This document shows positions 1 through 9,276 of a DNA stretch of 64,000 bases, piece after piece (position 1 is the stretch's first letter; each line of letters starts with the position of its first letter). Under the pieces are notes generated by a model that worked only from the letters and a program-made list of their open reading frames with translations, did not search any database and was not told the origin of the DNA. The DNA lies in contig JAOAPH010000035.1 in NCBI GenBank assembly GCA_025462835.1, positions 1 through 64,000 on the forward strand, read 5' to 3'. The position numbers were made by a program, and so were the translations under genes. The DNA comes from Candidatus Angelobacter sp. (GTDB lineage: Bacteria; Acidobacteriota; Terriglobia; Terriglobales; Acidobacteriaceae).

Positions 1-444
1 GGTCTTGTCGGCGGTCTCCTCATCGCCACCCTCCAATACACCGAATACCGCTTCGTCGTCATCGAGCACTCGGTCGAGCTCTACAGCGCCCTCGTTGCCA
101 TCCTCTTCGCCACCTTCGGCATCTGGCTCGGCCTCCGCATCACGCGCAGACGGGAGACGATCGTGGTGAGAGAAGTTCTCGTCCCTGCTTCAGGCCCGGG
201 CGCCGAGCCAGTTTCGCCTTTCGCTCCAAGCACAGCCCAGCAGCAGAGCCTCGGCATCACCGCCCGCGAGCTCGAAATCCTCACCCTCATCGCCCGCGGC
301 CTCAGCAATCGCGAGATCGCTACTCAGCTGTTCGTCTCCGAGAACACCGTAAAGACCCACTGCTCCCGCGCCTTCGACAAACTCGGAGCTGCGCGCCGCA
401 CCCAGGCCGTGCAGCGCGGCAAAGAACTCGGCCTGCTGCCCTGA
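1..444 (+). CDS. Membrane-anchored LuxR-type regulator (5' partial)
   Basis: The reading frame is open from the first base, so the start lies outside the window. The visible part is 147 residues. It begins with two hydrophobic stretches (about residues 1-13 and 26-44) separated by a short polar loop and followed by a basic RRRE stop-transfer segment. The C-terminal 65 residues are a GerE/LuxR helix-turn-helix with the typical ITARELEIL start, GLSNREIA helix and VSENTVKTH recognition segment. The protein is therefore probably a DNA-binding regulator tethered to the inner membrane. No receiver domain is visible. The DUF4199 membrane protein gene starts 119 bp downstream on the same strand, a pairing that suggests joint function (inference). 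Confidence 0.8.
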   Translation, partial: GLVGGLLIATLQYTEYRFVVIEHSVELYSALVAILFATFGIWLGLRITRRRETIVVREVLVPASGPGAEPVSPFAPSTAQQQSLGITARELEILTLIARGLSNREIATQLFVSENTVKTHCSRAFDKLGAARRTQAVQRGKELGLLP

Positions 445-562
445 TCGCGTCACCCAAAAGCACGATTTCCGCTCTACTCCTGCGAAATCATCCAAAAGGA
501 TGATGACATCCGGCCCTGCCAGACCGCATAATGCCATCCGCACTCACACTCAGGAGCCTCAC

Positions 563-1081
563 ATGAAGAAAACCGTCCTCACCTTCGGCCTCATCTCCGG
601 CCTCATCATCTCCGTCCTCATGGGCGGCTCGCTGCTCCTCGCCGACAAGATCGGCTCCGGCCACAGCATGACCCTCGGGTACACCATCATGGTGGCGTCG
701 TTCCTGCTCATCTACTTCGGCATCCGCAGCTACCGCGACAACACCCTCGCCGGCCAAATCTCCTTCGGCCGCGCCTTCGCCTGCGGCATCCTCATCACTC
801 TCATCACCACCGTCTGCTACGTCGCCATGTGGGAAGTTCTCTACTTCAACTTCATGCCCCACTTCATGGACAGCTACTTCGCCGCACAAATCCACAAGGT
901 GCAGTCCGCCGGCCTCGACTCCGCTACCACCGCCGCGAAGGTCGCCGCTATCCAGCACTCCCAGCAGCTCTTCCAGAACCCCCTCGTCAACATGGCCTAC
1001 GCCTCTATGGAACCTCTGCCTGTGGGCCTCCTTATCACCTTGATCTCTGCAGCGCTCCTAAAAGGACGACAGGAAGTGTGA
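563..1081 (+). CDS. DUF4199 family membrane protein
   Basis: A 172-residue integral membrane protein. The ATG at 563 is chosen because CAGGAG lies about 7 bases upstream; an in-frame ATG at 500 would add a polar, unlikely leader. Hydrophobic segments lie near residues 7-27, 36-54, 73-95 and 148-168, which suggests four transmembrane helices. An amphipathic region at about 105-140 carries charged residues. The pattern of short polar loops (GIRSYRDN, then the GQISFGRAF motif before the third helix) matches DUF4199 proteins as I know them from Bacteroidota and Acidobacteriota. The biochemical role is unknown. It follows a membrane-tethered LuxR regulator and may be its partner or target. Confidence 0.75.
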   Translation: MKKTVLTFGLISGLIISVLMGGSLLLADKIGSGHSMTLGYTIMVASFLLIYFGIRSYRDNTLAGQISFGRAFACGILITLITTVCYVAMWEVLYFNFMPHFMDSYFAAQIHKVQSAGLDSATTAAKVAAIQHSQQLFQNPLVNMAYASMEPLPVGLLITLISAALLKGRQEV

Positions 1082-1322
1082 GAAGGAAAAAGACTGGCGG
1101 CAACTGCGTGGGATTATCTTTTTCGCGGATGGCTCATCAAAAGTGATTTCGAACCCGAACACGCCCCAGCTTTTGAGATTTTCCTAGACAAAGAAAGAGC
1201 GTTGGATTGGTCGACTTTTAAATTAGATCTATGTTTGCCGGTTAAACCATTGAACAGAAAATCGAGGTACGTATGAAAAGCTCAGTTTGTTGGACCAGCA
1301 CAACCAATAGGAGGGCCACTGA

Positions 1323-1727
1323 ATGGCAAAAATAACTGGAATCGGTGGGGTCTTTTTCAAAAGCAAGCGGGATCATAAAGCTCTCGCCGTTTGGTATCAA
1401 AAACATCTCGGCATGCCGCTTGAGCCCTGGGGCGGTGCCGCTCTTCGATGGCCGGACGACCGCGCAGAAGACAAAGGCGTTACGGCCTGGCATATTGCCG
1501 ATCCGAAAACTGACTGGTTTAGCCCGAGCGAATCGAGTTTCCAGATCAATTACCGCGTCGATAATCTCTTAGAGATGATCACTCAGCTCAAATCCGCGGA
1601 CATTGAAATAGTAAAAGGCCCCGAATTTCATGAAAACGGAGTTTTTGCCTGGATCATGGATCCGGAAGGAAACAAGGTTGAACTTTGGGAACCAAAAATT
1701 TTCGACGAAAAAAATAAATCGAAATAA
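1323..1727 (+). CDS. VOC family (glyoxalase/bleomycin-resistance-like) protein
   Basis: A 134-residue single vicinal-oxygen-chelate module. The start is well supported by AGGAGG about 9 bases upstream of the ATG. The N-terminus gives the first beta-alpha unit (ITGIGGVFFKS, then AVWYQKHLGM) and the C-terminus gives the typical ending with DPEGNKVELWEP, whose Glu is the usual metal ligand. VOC proteins use a divalent metal for isomerisation, thiol transfer or dioxygenation, and the substrate cannot be read from the sequence. It appears monocistronic: the flanking gaps are 241 bp and about 440 bp. The AT-richer sequence here differs from the GC-rich genes at 1-1081, so this gene may sit on the edge of an acquired segment (inference). 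Confidence 0.8.
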   Translation: MAKITGIGGVFFKSKRDHKALAVWYQKHLGMPLEPWGGAALRWPDDRAEDKGVTAWHIADPKTDWFSPSESSFQINYRVDNLLEMITQLKSADIEIVKGPEFHENGVFAWIMDPEGNKVELWEPKIFDEKNKSK

Positions 1728-1834
1728 TTGGCGCTTTGTCGACATGTCTGGCCACGGCTCTGCGGTGAGGAAAACTTCAATATAATGCTAACCTCGAAAG
1801 AAGCCGCGTTCCGCTCAGCCAGCACTCAGCCAAA

Positions 1835-1871
1835 ACTCAGATCACTGTGCTGACAGTGACTGATTCTGAGT
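1835..1871. repeat. Long stem-loop beside tRNA fragment
   Basis: ACTCAGA plus TCACTG pairs with CAGTGA plus TCTGAGT: 13 base pairs with a 6-base loop and a single 5-base bulge. There is no T-run, so it is unlikely to be a simple terminator. It sits 30 bp before the orphan tRNA 3' fragment and may be part of the same recombination site or an integrase arm site (inference). Confidence 0.5.
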
Positions 1872-1901
1872 GACGGCTGCTGTTCGAGGGCAGCAATGTA
1901 T

Positions 1902-1935
1902 CCAGGGGGTCGGAGGTTCAAATCCTCTCGCCCCG
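1902..1935 (+). other. Orphan 3' end of a tRNA-Pro-like gene (possible att scar)
   Basis: The sequence reads as the 3' part of a tRNA: a CCAG-like end of an anticodon stem, a variable loop with GGGGGTC, a 5-bp T stem (GGAGG/CCTCT) enclosing TTCAAAT, then CGCCCCG as the 3' acceptor strand. The matching 5' half (CGGGGCG and a D arm) is not found upstream, and CCA is not encoded. The GGGTCGGAGGTTC context is typical of tRNA-Pro. Such 3' tRNA fragments arise when tyrosine-integrase elements insert into tRNA genes, leaving one duplicated end. No integrase is visible nearby. The gap at 1728-2166 holds this fragment, the stem-loop at 1835 and one copy of a short repeat; I see no gene in it. Confidence 0.55.
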
Positions 1936-1972
1936 CCTCGATCCCAGTGGCGACGCTCTAGGCAGCTGTTAA

Positions 1973-1994
1973 CAGAAAAGTTCTAATATCGTCC
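1973..1994 (+). repeat. Direct repeat copy 1 (AGAAAAGTTCT type)
   Basis: CAGAAAAGTTCTAATATCGT followed by CC. It recurs with one substitution and a two-base insertion at 2846-2869, so the two copies bracket the DUF1697 gene. Confidence 0.45.
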
Positions 1995-2166
1995 TCTAGG
2001 GCCGACCAGTAATTTTGCCCTTCACATTCAGCAGCTTACGAACTCACCCATATCTTGCTTTTGAAATCGCGGCAAGTAACTTACGCGAGGGGTTGTCATC
2101 GGAAAGAGCGCTGTCTATTAGGTAAATTAGCTATCGCGACCTCTTTGTTCGAAAGTAGTGTGTGTC

Positions 2167-2697
2167 ATGGCATTGGTCGTCTTTCTCCGGGGAGTGAATG
2201 TCGGGGGCCATAAAACTTTCCGACCGAGCCTCCTGGCAAATGAACTGAGTGACTTCGACGTTGTGAATCTTGGCGCCGCCGGAACTTTCGTGGTGCGGAA
2301 ACGAATCAGCCAAGCCAAACTGCGTGCAGAGCTCCTTCGACGATTGCCATTTGTGGCCGAGGTAGTGATCTGCAAGGGTGACGATGTCCTGGATCTGGCA
2401 TCCGGGAACCCGTTTGTGGGTCAACCTGCGGGACCAAAGATCGTTCGGTTTGTGAGCATCTTGGCGAAACGCGGACAGTCTTTGTCTTCAACACCTCTCA
2501 GTCTTCCTGCAGGCGGCGAATGGTCCGTGAAAATCCTTGCCACGAGAGGCCGATTCGTTCTCGGTCTCTACCGGCGCGAAATGAGGACGATTCGCTACCT
2601 TGGCCAATTCGACAAGATCTTCGGTGTCCCGGCAACGACTCGTAATTGGAACACGATAACCGCAATTGCCAAAATCCTGCAGAATGCGAAATCGTGA
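2167..2697 (+). CDS. DUF1697 family protein
   Basis: A 176-residue soluble protein. The N-terminus (ALVVFLRGVNVGGHK, then a DVVNLGAAGTFVV segment) is the signature of the DUF1697 family, small alpha/beta proteins with no established activity that are common in soil bacteria. The ATG at 2167 is preferred because the family begins directly with this motif. An upstream GTG at 2158 would add three residues. No clear ribosome-binding site precedes either start. The gene stands alone between two copies of a short direct repeat and downstream of an orphan tRNA fragment, so it could be a remnant cargo gene of an integrated segment (inference). Confidence 0.75.
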   Translation: MALVVFLRGVNVGGHKTFRPSLLANELSDFDVVNLGAAGTFVVRKRISQAKLRAELLRRLPFVAEVVICKGDDVLDLASGNPFVGQPAGPKIVRFVSILAKRGQSLSSTPLSLPAGGEWSVKILATRGRFVLGLYRREMRTIRYLGQFDKIFGVPATTRNWNTITAIAKILQNAKS

Positions 2698-2845
2698 TTC
2701 AGCCGCGGCCTTCTTCTCGCCCTTCTGTTGTTTTTTGGAATTCTGAGGCCACCGCGTCGCGGCTCTGGCAATGACTGCCAAATCTTCTTATCACAAATTG
2801 CAGCCGAGGCCGGGTTGCAAGGCCTTGATTTCAGTCAGCGTGCTG

Positions 2846-2869
2846 CAGAAAAGTTCTGATATATCGTCC
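2846..2869 (+). repeat. Direct repeat copy 2 (AGAAAAGTTCT type)
   Basis: CAGAAAAGTTCTGATATATC followed by GTCC; the partner copy is at 1973-1994. TATACT follows at 2873-2878 and could be a -10 box for the gene starting at 2952, so the shared block may be promoter DNA rather than an insertion scar. Confidence 0.45.
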
Positions 2870-2951
2870 CCTGTATACTCCTCCCACTAAACTGGCAGCG
2901 AAGAAACGGTCCTGAAGAGACCCGTCGTGGTTTCGACTTAGAAACGGATTG

Positions 2952-3539
2952 ATGACCAACACTCAAATGCAGGGCACGGCAACACTTGACGAGCAGCGCG
3001 CGGAATTCTCACGCAATCGGTTCTTGGCAATGCCGATTGCCGGTGCAATTGCATGGACCTTTGTCGGGATCGCTGGAGCGTTTCTTCCAGTTAAACAAGC
3101 TGCGATAGCTCTGTTCATCGGCACCGGGACGATTTTTTATTTAGCCATCTTCATCGCTCGATTTACCGGAGAAGATGTCCTGGGAAGAACAAGGAAGAAT
3201 AATGCTTTCGACAGGCTGCTTTTTCTAACAGTGTTTATGGCGCTGCTGGTGTACGCGATCGCCATTCCGTTTTTCCTGATCGAGCGTACTTCACTGCCGC
3301 TGACTGTGGGAATTCTTACTGGCCTTATGTGGATACCGTTTTCAGGAATGATCCAACATTGGGTCGGGCTATTTCATGGCGTTGTCCGAACTGTGCTGAT
3401 TGTTGTGGCATGGTACCTCTTTCCGGAGGGTCGGTTCGTCATCATCCCTGCGGTGATTGTCGGCATTTATCTCATCACGATTTACTTTCTGGCCAATCGT
3501 CTGAGATTGCCCAGCGCAAATGCAATACCAGCTCAATAG
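2952..3539 (+). CDS. Small multi-pass membrane protein (DUF7010-like)
   Basis: A 195-residue protein with a polar N-terminus (about 20 residues, including the phrase EQRAEFSRNRFLAMP) and six predicted hydrophobic helices. The helices lie near residues 29-46, 50-69, 88-110, 115-133, 138-157 and 160-180. The arrangement and N-terminal phrase resemble DUF7010 proteins, whose function is unknown; this assignment is from memory and tentative. ATG at 2952 is preferred over the overlapping TTG at 2949. The gene ends 23 bp before the convergent end of the Ser/Thr kinase gene. No partner gene is evident. Confidence 0.6.
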   Translation: MTNTQMQGTATLDEQRAEFSRNRFLAMPIAGAIAWTFVGIAGAFLPVKQAAIALFIGTGTIFYLAIFIARFTGEDVLGRTRKNNAFDRLLFLTVFMALLVYAIAIPFFLIERTSLPLTVGILTGLMWIPFSGMIQHWVGLFHGVVRTVLIVVAWYLFPEGRFVIIPAVIVGIYLITIYFLANRLRLPSANAIPAQ

Positions 3540-3562
3540 TCCTAACGACCCACCACAGACAG

Positions 3563-6229
3563 CTACTCAAAGTTTCCGATCATCCAGATGTCTCCGCCGT
3601 GCGGTCGGAAGCGGTCGAACAGAACCCACTTTCCGTCTGGAGACCACACAGGATAGTCAATCCGACTTACACCATCGGGAAATTCATACACCTTCACTGG
3701 CTTGCCCGAAGTCGCAGGCGATACCCAGAGCGTTTTATGTCCTACAACGTCCATGATCAAAGAATGATCCGGCGAAAAGGACATATGGGAGCCTCCGGCA
3801 ATCTCATTGTTCAACGGAACCGGATCGCCGCCGTTGAGGGACACGCGGTAGGTTTGCGGTTTCCCGCCGCAGGGACACCGGAAGATTACTTCGCCTTCGC
3901 GGGACCAGCGCAAGAAATGTCCGGTCACTCCAATCCTCGACAGTTGGCGCTGATTGCTGCCGTCAGACGCCATCACCCAGACTTCGAGTCTCCCGCTGCG
4001 ATCTGATTGAAACGCAATGTTGGCGCCATCAGGAGAAAAGAAAGGGTTGATATCGAGCGCCGGATCAGACGTCAACTGTTTGACCGAGTTTGTTGTCAGG
4101 GAAAGCATCCAAACGTCCGCATTTCCTGATCGCGACGAGAAAAACACAACCTGCTTGCCGTCAGGCGACCACTGCGGTTGAAAGTCGCCGCCCGGGCCGT
4201 TCGTAATTTGTCGATTCGCGCCGTCCAGTAACGAGTGTATATAAATGTTCATCTCGCCTGAGCGGTCTGAATTGAAGGCGATTTGCGTGCCATCGGGCGA
4301 CCAAGCGCCCCGGCTGTCTTCGCGCGTGCTGGCCAAAACTTCTTCAGGATTGCCAGTGGCTAACCCCGTCTCCGGCGAAACTGGAAGGCGCCATAAGTCG
4401 GCGTTCTGCCGCAAGATGGAAAATCCCAACTGCTTACCGCTCGCGGACATCGCCAGTTGAACATCCTGGCCGGAGCCCATCGTTACCTGTTGAGGAGCGC
4501 CGGTGGCCTGCCCGGTTGCCGATACTCCGATTCGCCAAATGTTCAGTCCGCCGCCCCGGTCAGAGGAAAAGTAAATGTATTTTCCCGATCGCGACCAAAC
4601 AGGATTGAGATCGTGAAACCGGCCCTCGGTGAGTACCGTCACAACGTGAGTGGAGAGGTCCACAACTTTAATGCTGAACTTCGTCCGCTCAAGATCCTGA
4701 AAGACTATGTGCTTCCCGTCGGCAGACCAGCTCGGCTCCAGATGCGCCACGGCTTCCGAATTGTCTGACGTGATCTGTTGGGGATTGTGCCCCTGCGCGT
4801 CAACGATCCATATTCGCCGAGGCCCCGCCATTGAAGCATCCACGGCGATTACTTTTCCATCCGGCGAAAACGACGGATTGAAAGCAGTGCCTAAGAATTT
4901 CTCCTCTTTGCCCGAGGAGAGATCCCTTTTCCAAATATCCCCGCCGTCGTACTGCCCAAAGACATCGCCAGGCTCGAGCTTGCCGCTCGATTGATTAGAG
5001 CGAACGAACAATATCGATTGGCCATCAGGCGTCCATCTCGGCTGGATATCGTCAGAGTTACCCGATGTCAACTGCTGCGGTTCCCCCTGCAGTGGCTTGA
5101 TGAATATCTTTTTGAAGCCATTCACTTCTTTGCTGTAAGCGATGCGACTTCCATCAGGAGCCCAAGAGGGGAATTCATGCAGACCTTCCGTGGTCGTAAG
5201 TTGTGTCAATTTTCCGGCGGTGATCGAGCGCGCCGAATTTCCGCCGAATTGATTGCGCAAAAGATACCCGAGAATAAGGACAGCAATGAGAGCGACCACA
5301 GTCCATATCGGACGCCAGCTTCGCTTGGGTGCTTCCACTTTGACTGTTGTTGTACCTGACTCGATCTCGCGTTTAAGGCGTTTGAGATCAGCGTTAAGTT
5401 CAGCAGCACTTTGGCTGCGCAATTCACATTTCTTTTCCAACGCCTTGTTGATGATCTCTTGCAATCTCGGCGAGATCCCTGGATTCAATCGCATCGGTGG
5501 AACCGGCGGCTGATTGATGATGGCATTGAAGACAGCAGCCGAGGTCGCGCCCTTGAACGGCAGCACTCGGGTGGTCATTTCATATAGCACCACGCCAAAA
5601 GAAAACAGATCGGTGCGGGAGTCCAACTCCTCGCCCAGCGCCTGCTCTGGTGACATATAGGCCACCGTCCCTATCGTCGTTCCTGGAAGGGTGAGGTGCG
5701 AACCGGGCGCTTCGAATGAAGTTGCGTCGTTCGGTCCAGCAACCATGCGGCGTCTTTGTTGTATTGAGGTGGCCAGCCCGAAATCGAGGACTTTTGCCTG
5801 ACCCTTTGCGGTTACGAAGATATTGGCTGGCTTGATGTCGCGATGAATGATGCCCGCTGAATGCGCTGCGTCAAGCGCATCAGTCACCTGAATGCCGATG
5901 TCCAGCAACTGCTCCAGGTTTAGCGGTTTGTTCGCGATCAACGAAGACAGGGTCTGCCCCTGCAACAATTCCATCGCGATAAAGTACTGCCCATCCTGTT
6001 GGCCGATCTCGTAGATCGTGCAGATGTTGGGATGGTTAAGAGTAGAAGCCAGGCGCGCCTCACGGCGGAATCGCTCCAGAACGTCGGGATCTTGGGAAAG
6101 AGATTCGGGTAGGAATTTTAAGGCGACAAAGCGACCCAGACTGGTGTCCTCTGCCTTATAAACCACGCCCATGCCGCCAGCCCCGAGTTTCTCGAGGATG
6201 TTGTAATGAGCTACCGTCTTTCCAATCAT
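3563..6229 (-). CDS. Receptor Ser/Thr protein kinase with PD40 beta-propeller
   Basis: An 888-residue PknB-type kinase. The kinase domain occupies about residues 9-275: glycine loop GAGGMG at 16-21, catalytic Lys38, HRD at 129-131, DFG at 149-151 and a YMSPEQ activation-segment end. A juxtamembrane stretch leads to one transmembrane helix (about 310-327). The C-terminal 560 residues are WD40-like PD40/TolB repeats, recognisable by many copies of WSPDGxxI and FSPDGxxI, and probably form a propeller on the far side of the membrane that senses a ligand or a protein. The start is an ATG; no strong ribosome-binding site is obvious. It is transcribed divergently from the small Cys-rich gene and convergently with 2952-3539. 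It shares N-terminal architecture with the kinase at 6880 (same spacing of all kinase motifs), so the two are recent paralogues in their kinase half. Confidence 0.93.
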   Translation of the reverse strand: MIGKTVAHYNILEKLGAGGMGVVYKAEDTSLGRFVALKFLPESLSQDPDVLERFRREARLASTLNHPNICTIYEIGQQDGQYFIAMELLQGQTLSSLIANKPLNLEQLLDIGIQVTDALDAAHSAGIIHRDIKPANIFVTAKGQAKVLDFGLATSIQQRRRMVAGPNDATSFEAPGSHLTLPGTTIGTVAYMSPEQALGEELDSRTDLFSFGVVLYEMTTRVLPFKGATSAAVFNAIINQPPVPPMRLNPGISPRLQEIINKALEKKCELRSQSAAELNADLKRLKREIESGTTTVKVEAPKRSWRPIWTVVALIAVLILGYLLRNQFGGNSARSITAGKLTQLTTTEGLHEFPSWAPDGSRIAYSKEVNGFKKIFIKPLQGEPQQLTSGNSDDIQPRWTPDGQSILFVRSNQSSGKLEPGDVFGQYDGGDIWKRDLSSGKEEKFLGTAFNPSFSPDGKVIAVDASMAGPRRIWIVDAQGHNPQQITSDNSEAVAHLEPSWSADGKHIVFQDLERTKFSIKVVDLSTHVVTVLTEGRFHDLNPVWSRSGKYIYFSSDRGGGLNIWRIGVSATGQATGAPQQVTMGSGQDVQLAMSASGKQLGFSILRQNADLWRLPVSPETGLATGNPEEVLASTREDSRGAWSPDGTQIAFNSDRSGEMNIYIHSLLDGANRQITNGPGGDFQPQWSPDGKQVVFFSSRSGNADVWMLSLTTNSVKQLTSDPALDINPFFSPDGANIAFQSDRSGRLEVWVMASDGSNQRQLSRIGVTGHFLRWSREGEVIFRCPCGGKPQTYRVSLNGGDPVPLNNEIAGGSHMSFSPDHSLIMDVVGHKTLWVSPATSGKPVKVYEFPDGVSRIDYPVWSPDGKWVLFDRFRPHGGDIWMIGNFE

Positions 6230-6371
6230 GCCGCATACCCCCGCGGTGGTAGCTGATGTTAATTCGATACCCGGGAGCCGTCAAACAAACTTCCCTTCCT
6301 CTGTGCCTCTGTGTCTCTGTGGTGAGTGTTTCTTATTGACATAAGCCACTCAATATAAATATCATTACGCA

Positions 6372-6605
6372 ATGTCCTTCCGCACCTGCATTCAGCTCAA
6401 GACGAACGGTCTGCAATGCCAATCCCCGGCGCTGCGCAATTCCACGCACTGTCATTTCCACCACCAGCACCGCCGCATGAAGCGCCGGCAGATCAATATC
6501 GCCACCCTCGACTCCAACAAGGCCCGCCTCGACGCGTTGCATAAAGTGATGAACGCGGTACTTAACAACAGGATCGATCCCGAGGTTGCAAGGACGCTCC
6601 TCTAA
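6372..6605 (+). CDS. Small Cys-rich protein with C-x9-C-x10-C-x2-H motif
   Basis: A 77-residue protein. Cys6, Cys16, Cys27 and His30 form a compact C/C/C/H pattern at the N-terminus, a probable zinc knuckle. It is followed by a basic stretch (HHQHRRMKRRQ) and a helical tail with LDALHKVMNAVLNN. I associate small proteins with this N-terminal layout with many acidobacterial genomes, often in several copies, but no function is known to me. The basic linker would suit nucleic-acid binding (inference). The ribosome-binding site is weak, and the frame has good codon use and no alternative long frame. It lies between two kinase genes, divergent from one and co-oriented with the other. Confidence 0.55.
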   Translation: MSFRTCIQLKTNGLQCQSPALRNSTHCHFHHQHRRMKRRQINIATLDSNKARLDALHKVMNAVLNNRIDPEVARTLL

Positions 6606-6712
6606 GGCATCAACAGCTCGCAACCCCATTAGGCAGAGGAATTTAGCTCAAAGTGCAATGCTTCCCTATATTTGCAGATCGAAATCTTGTAACTGAAGCA
6701 AGCAAAGTACCT

Positions 6713-6746
6713 TAGCGACGGGGAGGGGAGAGGGGGAGGGTCGCTA
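6713..6746. repeat. Inverted repeat flanking a polypurine tract
   Basis: TAGCGAC at 6713-6719 pairs with GTCGCTA at 6740-6746 around a 20-base G/A-only tract. It lies about 134 bp before the GTG of the kinase at 6880 and could be a terminator of the small gene upstream or a leader structure. Confidence 0.4.
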
Positions 6747-6879
6747 GATATGAGGTAGTAAACAGGAGTAAGTGCTAGGCCGAGAAGCCGATTCTGGACG
6801 GATCACGCCCACCCGGATTCGTTGACTGGCCGCGTTCGCGTCCGTAAGATGTTGCAACTAGAAAGCTGGGTATCTCTGA

Positions 6880-9276
6880 GTGATCGACCAGACCATCTCG
6901 CATTACCGCATTCTCGAAAAGCTGGGCGGCGGTGGCATGGGCGTAGTCTATAAAGCTGAGGACATCGAACTTGGCCGGTTCGTCTCACTCAAATTCCTTT
7001 CCAATGAACTCTCGCGCGACTCGCAGGCACTCGAACGGTTTCGCCGAGAGGCCCGTGCGGCGTCTGCTCTCAACCATCCCAATATTTGCACTATCTACGA
7101 AATCGGCAAACACGGGGCGCAGTCATTCATCGCAATGGAATTCCTCGACGGCGTGACGCTGAGGCATACGATCGCGGGAAAACCGATCGACATCGAAATG
7201 CTGCTCTCGCTGGCCATTGAGATCGCCGACGGTTTAGACGCAGCGCACTCCGAAGGAATCGTCCACCGCGACATTAAACCGGCGAACATTTTCGTGACTA
7301 AGCGCGGCCACGCCAAGATACTCGATTTCGGTTTGGCGAAAGTCACGGCAAATTCGATCTCGTCCACCCAGATTGCGTCGACGAACTCGATGGCGGCTAC
7401 GATGGAAGAACCGCACCTCACCAGCCCCGGTTCTACGCTCGGCACTATTGCCTACATGTCGCCGGAGCAGGCCCGCGCCAAAGAGCTGGACGCGCGTAGT
7501 GATCTGTTCTCCTTCGGCACAGTGCTCTACGAGATGGCGACGGGCGCACTCCCGTTTCGGGGCGGCAGCACAGCGGAGATTTACAAAGCCATTTTGGACA
7601 CTGCGCCAGTTCCGGCTTTGCGGTTGAACCCCGACCTTCCCCCGGAATTGGAACGCATCATCAACAAGGCCCTGGAGAAAGATCGCAACCTGCGCTATCA
7701 GAGCGCGGCCGATCTGCGAACCGACCTTGCTCGTCTCAAGCGCGACATTGAGTCCGGCGGACGCTCATCAAGTGCTTCAGGCACGAATGATATTGTTACC
7801 GCTTCAGCATCTTCGTCTTCCGTAACCGCGAGCGTAGCCGGGCGTTCCCGAAGATTTTGGGCTGTCGGCGTTGTCGCGGTCTTGGTGGTTGCTGCCGCTG
7901 TCGCTGGCACCTACGTTCTGCGCGGAAAACCCGAAACGCAGCAAATCACTTCCATCGCGGTGCTGCCGTTCGTAAATGCGACCTCAGATCCAAATAATGA
8001 ATATTTCAGCGATGGGCTGACCGAAGGACTGATCGGCTCTCTCTCACAACTGTCGAACCTCAAGGTGATGGCGCGTAGCACGGTCTTCCGCTTCAAAGGA
8101 AACCAAAGTGATCCGCAGCAGATCGGGCAGACGCTCAAGGTTGGAGCGGTTCTGATGGGGCGCATAACACAGCATGGCGATGAGTTGGGTGTTCAAGCCG
8201 ATCTGGTCAATACAGCGGATGGAACAGAGCTCTGGGGTTCACACTATTCGCGCAAGCTCGCCGACATCACGCAGATCCAGAGCGACATTACGCATGATTT
8301 TTCCAATCACATGCGCATTCGCATCAGCGGAAATGAAAAAGAGCGGCTGGGACGTGCCGGGACGACGAATCCGGACGCCTATCGTCTTTATCTGGAAGGC
8401 CGCCAACTCTGGTATGGCCGCACGCAAGAGGGCATCAAAAAGAGCATTCAGTTGTTTGAACAAGCGACCGCTGCCGACCCTTCGTACGCGCTCGCCTATG
8501 CCGGACTCGCCGACGCGTACAACGTGGCCCCCAGCTATAACATTGGAATAAGTTCTCGGCAAGCGCGCCTGCTCACAGACGAGGCGACGCGTAAGGCGCT
8601 TGAATTGGATGATCTGCTTCCTGAAGCTCACTGCGCACGGGGCGCCGCGCTCGCGGGGGCTTGGAAGTGGAACGAAGCTGAGCGGGAATTCCAGCGCGCC
8701 CTGGAGTTAAATCCAAATAGCGCACAGACTCATTATTTTTATGGCTTCCTCTTCCTTGTTGCGGAAAAACGCACTGATGAAGCGCTGGATCAATTCCGAA
8801 TCGCCCTATCGCTGGATCCGCTTTCTCCGATCGTGAACACCAATTACGCGGTTACGCTGATGATCGCGCGTCGCTACCCTGAATCGCTCGCCCAGTTCAA
8901 AAAGGTGCTCGAACGGGACCCGAATTTTGTGCCGGCTCACTTCAGACTGTCTGAGCTATACGCCACGACCGGCAAATTCGCCGATGCAATAGGTGAGCTG
9001 CAGAAGGGCACTTCATCTTCCGGCACATGGAGCGCTGACGCGCAAGGCTATAACACGCTCGCGGTCACAAATCCGGCCAAACTTAATAATCTCACCGCCA
9101 CGGCTGTAAGTTACGCTCTCGCGGGCGACCGCAACCGGGCCTTGGAACGTCTCGAAAAGGGACTCGCTGAGGAGGACGCGGAACTTCGGCTTTCAATCCG
9201 CTTTCCGGCGTATGATTCGCTACGTTCCGATCCGCGGTTTACAGAGATCGTGCGCAAGATGGGGTTGCCGCAATAG
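6880..9276 (+). CDS. Receptor Ser/Thr protein kinase with TolB-like N-domain and TPR repeats
   Basis: A 798-residue protein starting with GTG; the start is fixed by alignment to the neighbouring kinase (both begin MI-, then the ILEKLG phrase). Kinase motifs are glycine loop at 16-21, Lys38 (in VSLK, where Ala is usual before the Leu), HRD at 129-131 and DFG at 149-151. A Ser-rich linker (about 290-320) precedes one transmembrane helix (about 325-345). The outer part starts with an IAVLPF...[10 protein letters not shown] segment, as in the TolB/FlgO-like domain often fused to cyclases and kinases, then several TPR units (for example [34 protein letters not shown]) to the C-terminus. The role is probably membrane signalling, with the TPR part binding a partner. 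The zinc dehydrogenase gene follows after 78 bp. Confidence 0.92.
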   Translation: MIDQTISHYRILEKLGGGGMGVVYKAEDIELGRFVSLKFLSNELSRDSQALERFRREARAASALNHPNICTIYEIGKHGAQSFIAMEFLDGVTLRHTIAGKPIDIEMLLSLAIEIADGLDAAHSEGIVHRDIKPANIFVTKRGHAKILDFGLAKVTANSISSTQIASTNSMAATMEEPHLTSPGSTLGTIAYMSPEQARAKELDARSDLFSFGTVLYEMATGALPFRGGSTAEIYKAILDTAPVPALRLNPDLPPELERIINKALEKDRNLRYQSAADLRTDLARLKRDIESGGRSSSASGTNDIVTASASSSSVTASVAGRSRRFWAVGVVAVLVVAAAVAGTYVLRGKPETQQITSIAVLPFVNATSDPNNEYFSDGLTEGLIGSLSQLSNLKVMARSTVFRFKGNQSDPQQIGQTLKVGAVLMGRITQHGDELGVQADLVNTADGTELWGSHYSRKLADITQIQSDITHDFSNHMRIRISGNEKERLGRAGTTNPDAYRLYLEGRQLWYGRTQEGIKKSIQLFEQATAADPSYALAYAGLADAYNVAPSYNIGISSRQARLLTDEATRKALELDDLLPEAHCARGAALAGAWKWNEAEREFQRALELNPNSAQTHYFYGFLFLVAEKRTDEALDQFRIALSLDPLSPIVNTNYAVTLMIARRYPESLAQFKKVLERDPNFVPAHFRLSELYATTGKFADAIGELQKGTSSSGTWSADAQGYNTLAVTNPAKLNNLTATAVSYALAGDRNRALERLEKGLAEEDAELRLSIRFPAYDSLRSDPRFTEIVRKMGLPQ

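Noticed and set aside
3329-4006. Plus-strand frame of 225 codons
   Set aside because: Shadow of the minus-strand kinase and the membrane-protein gene; no ribosome-binding site or family.
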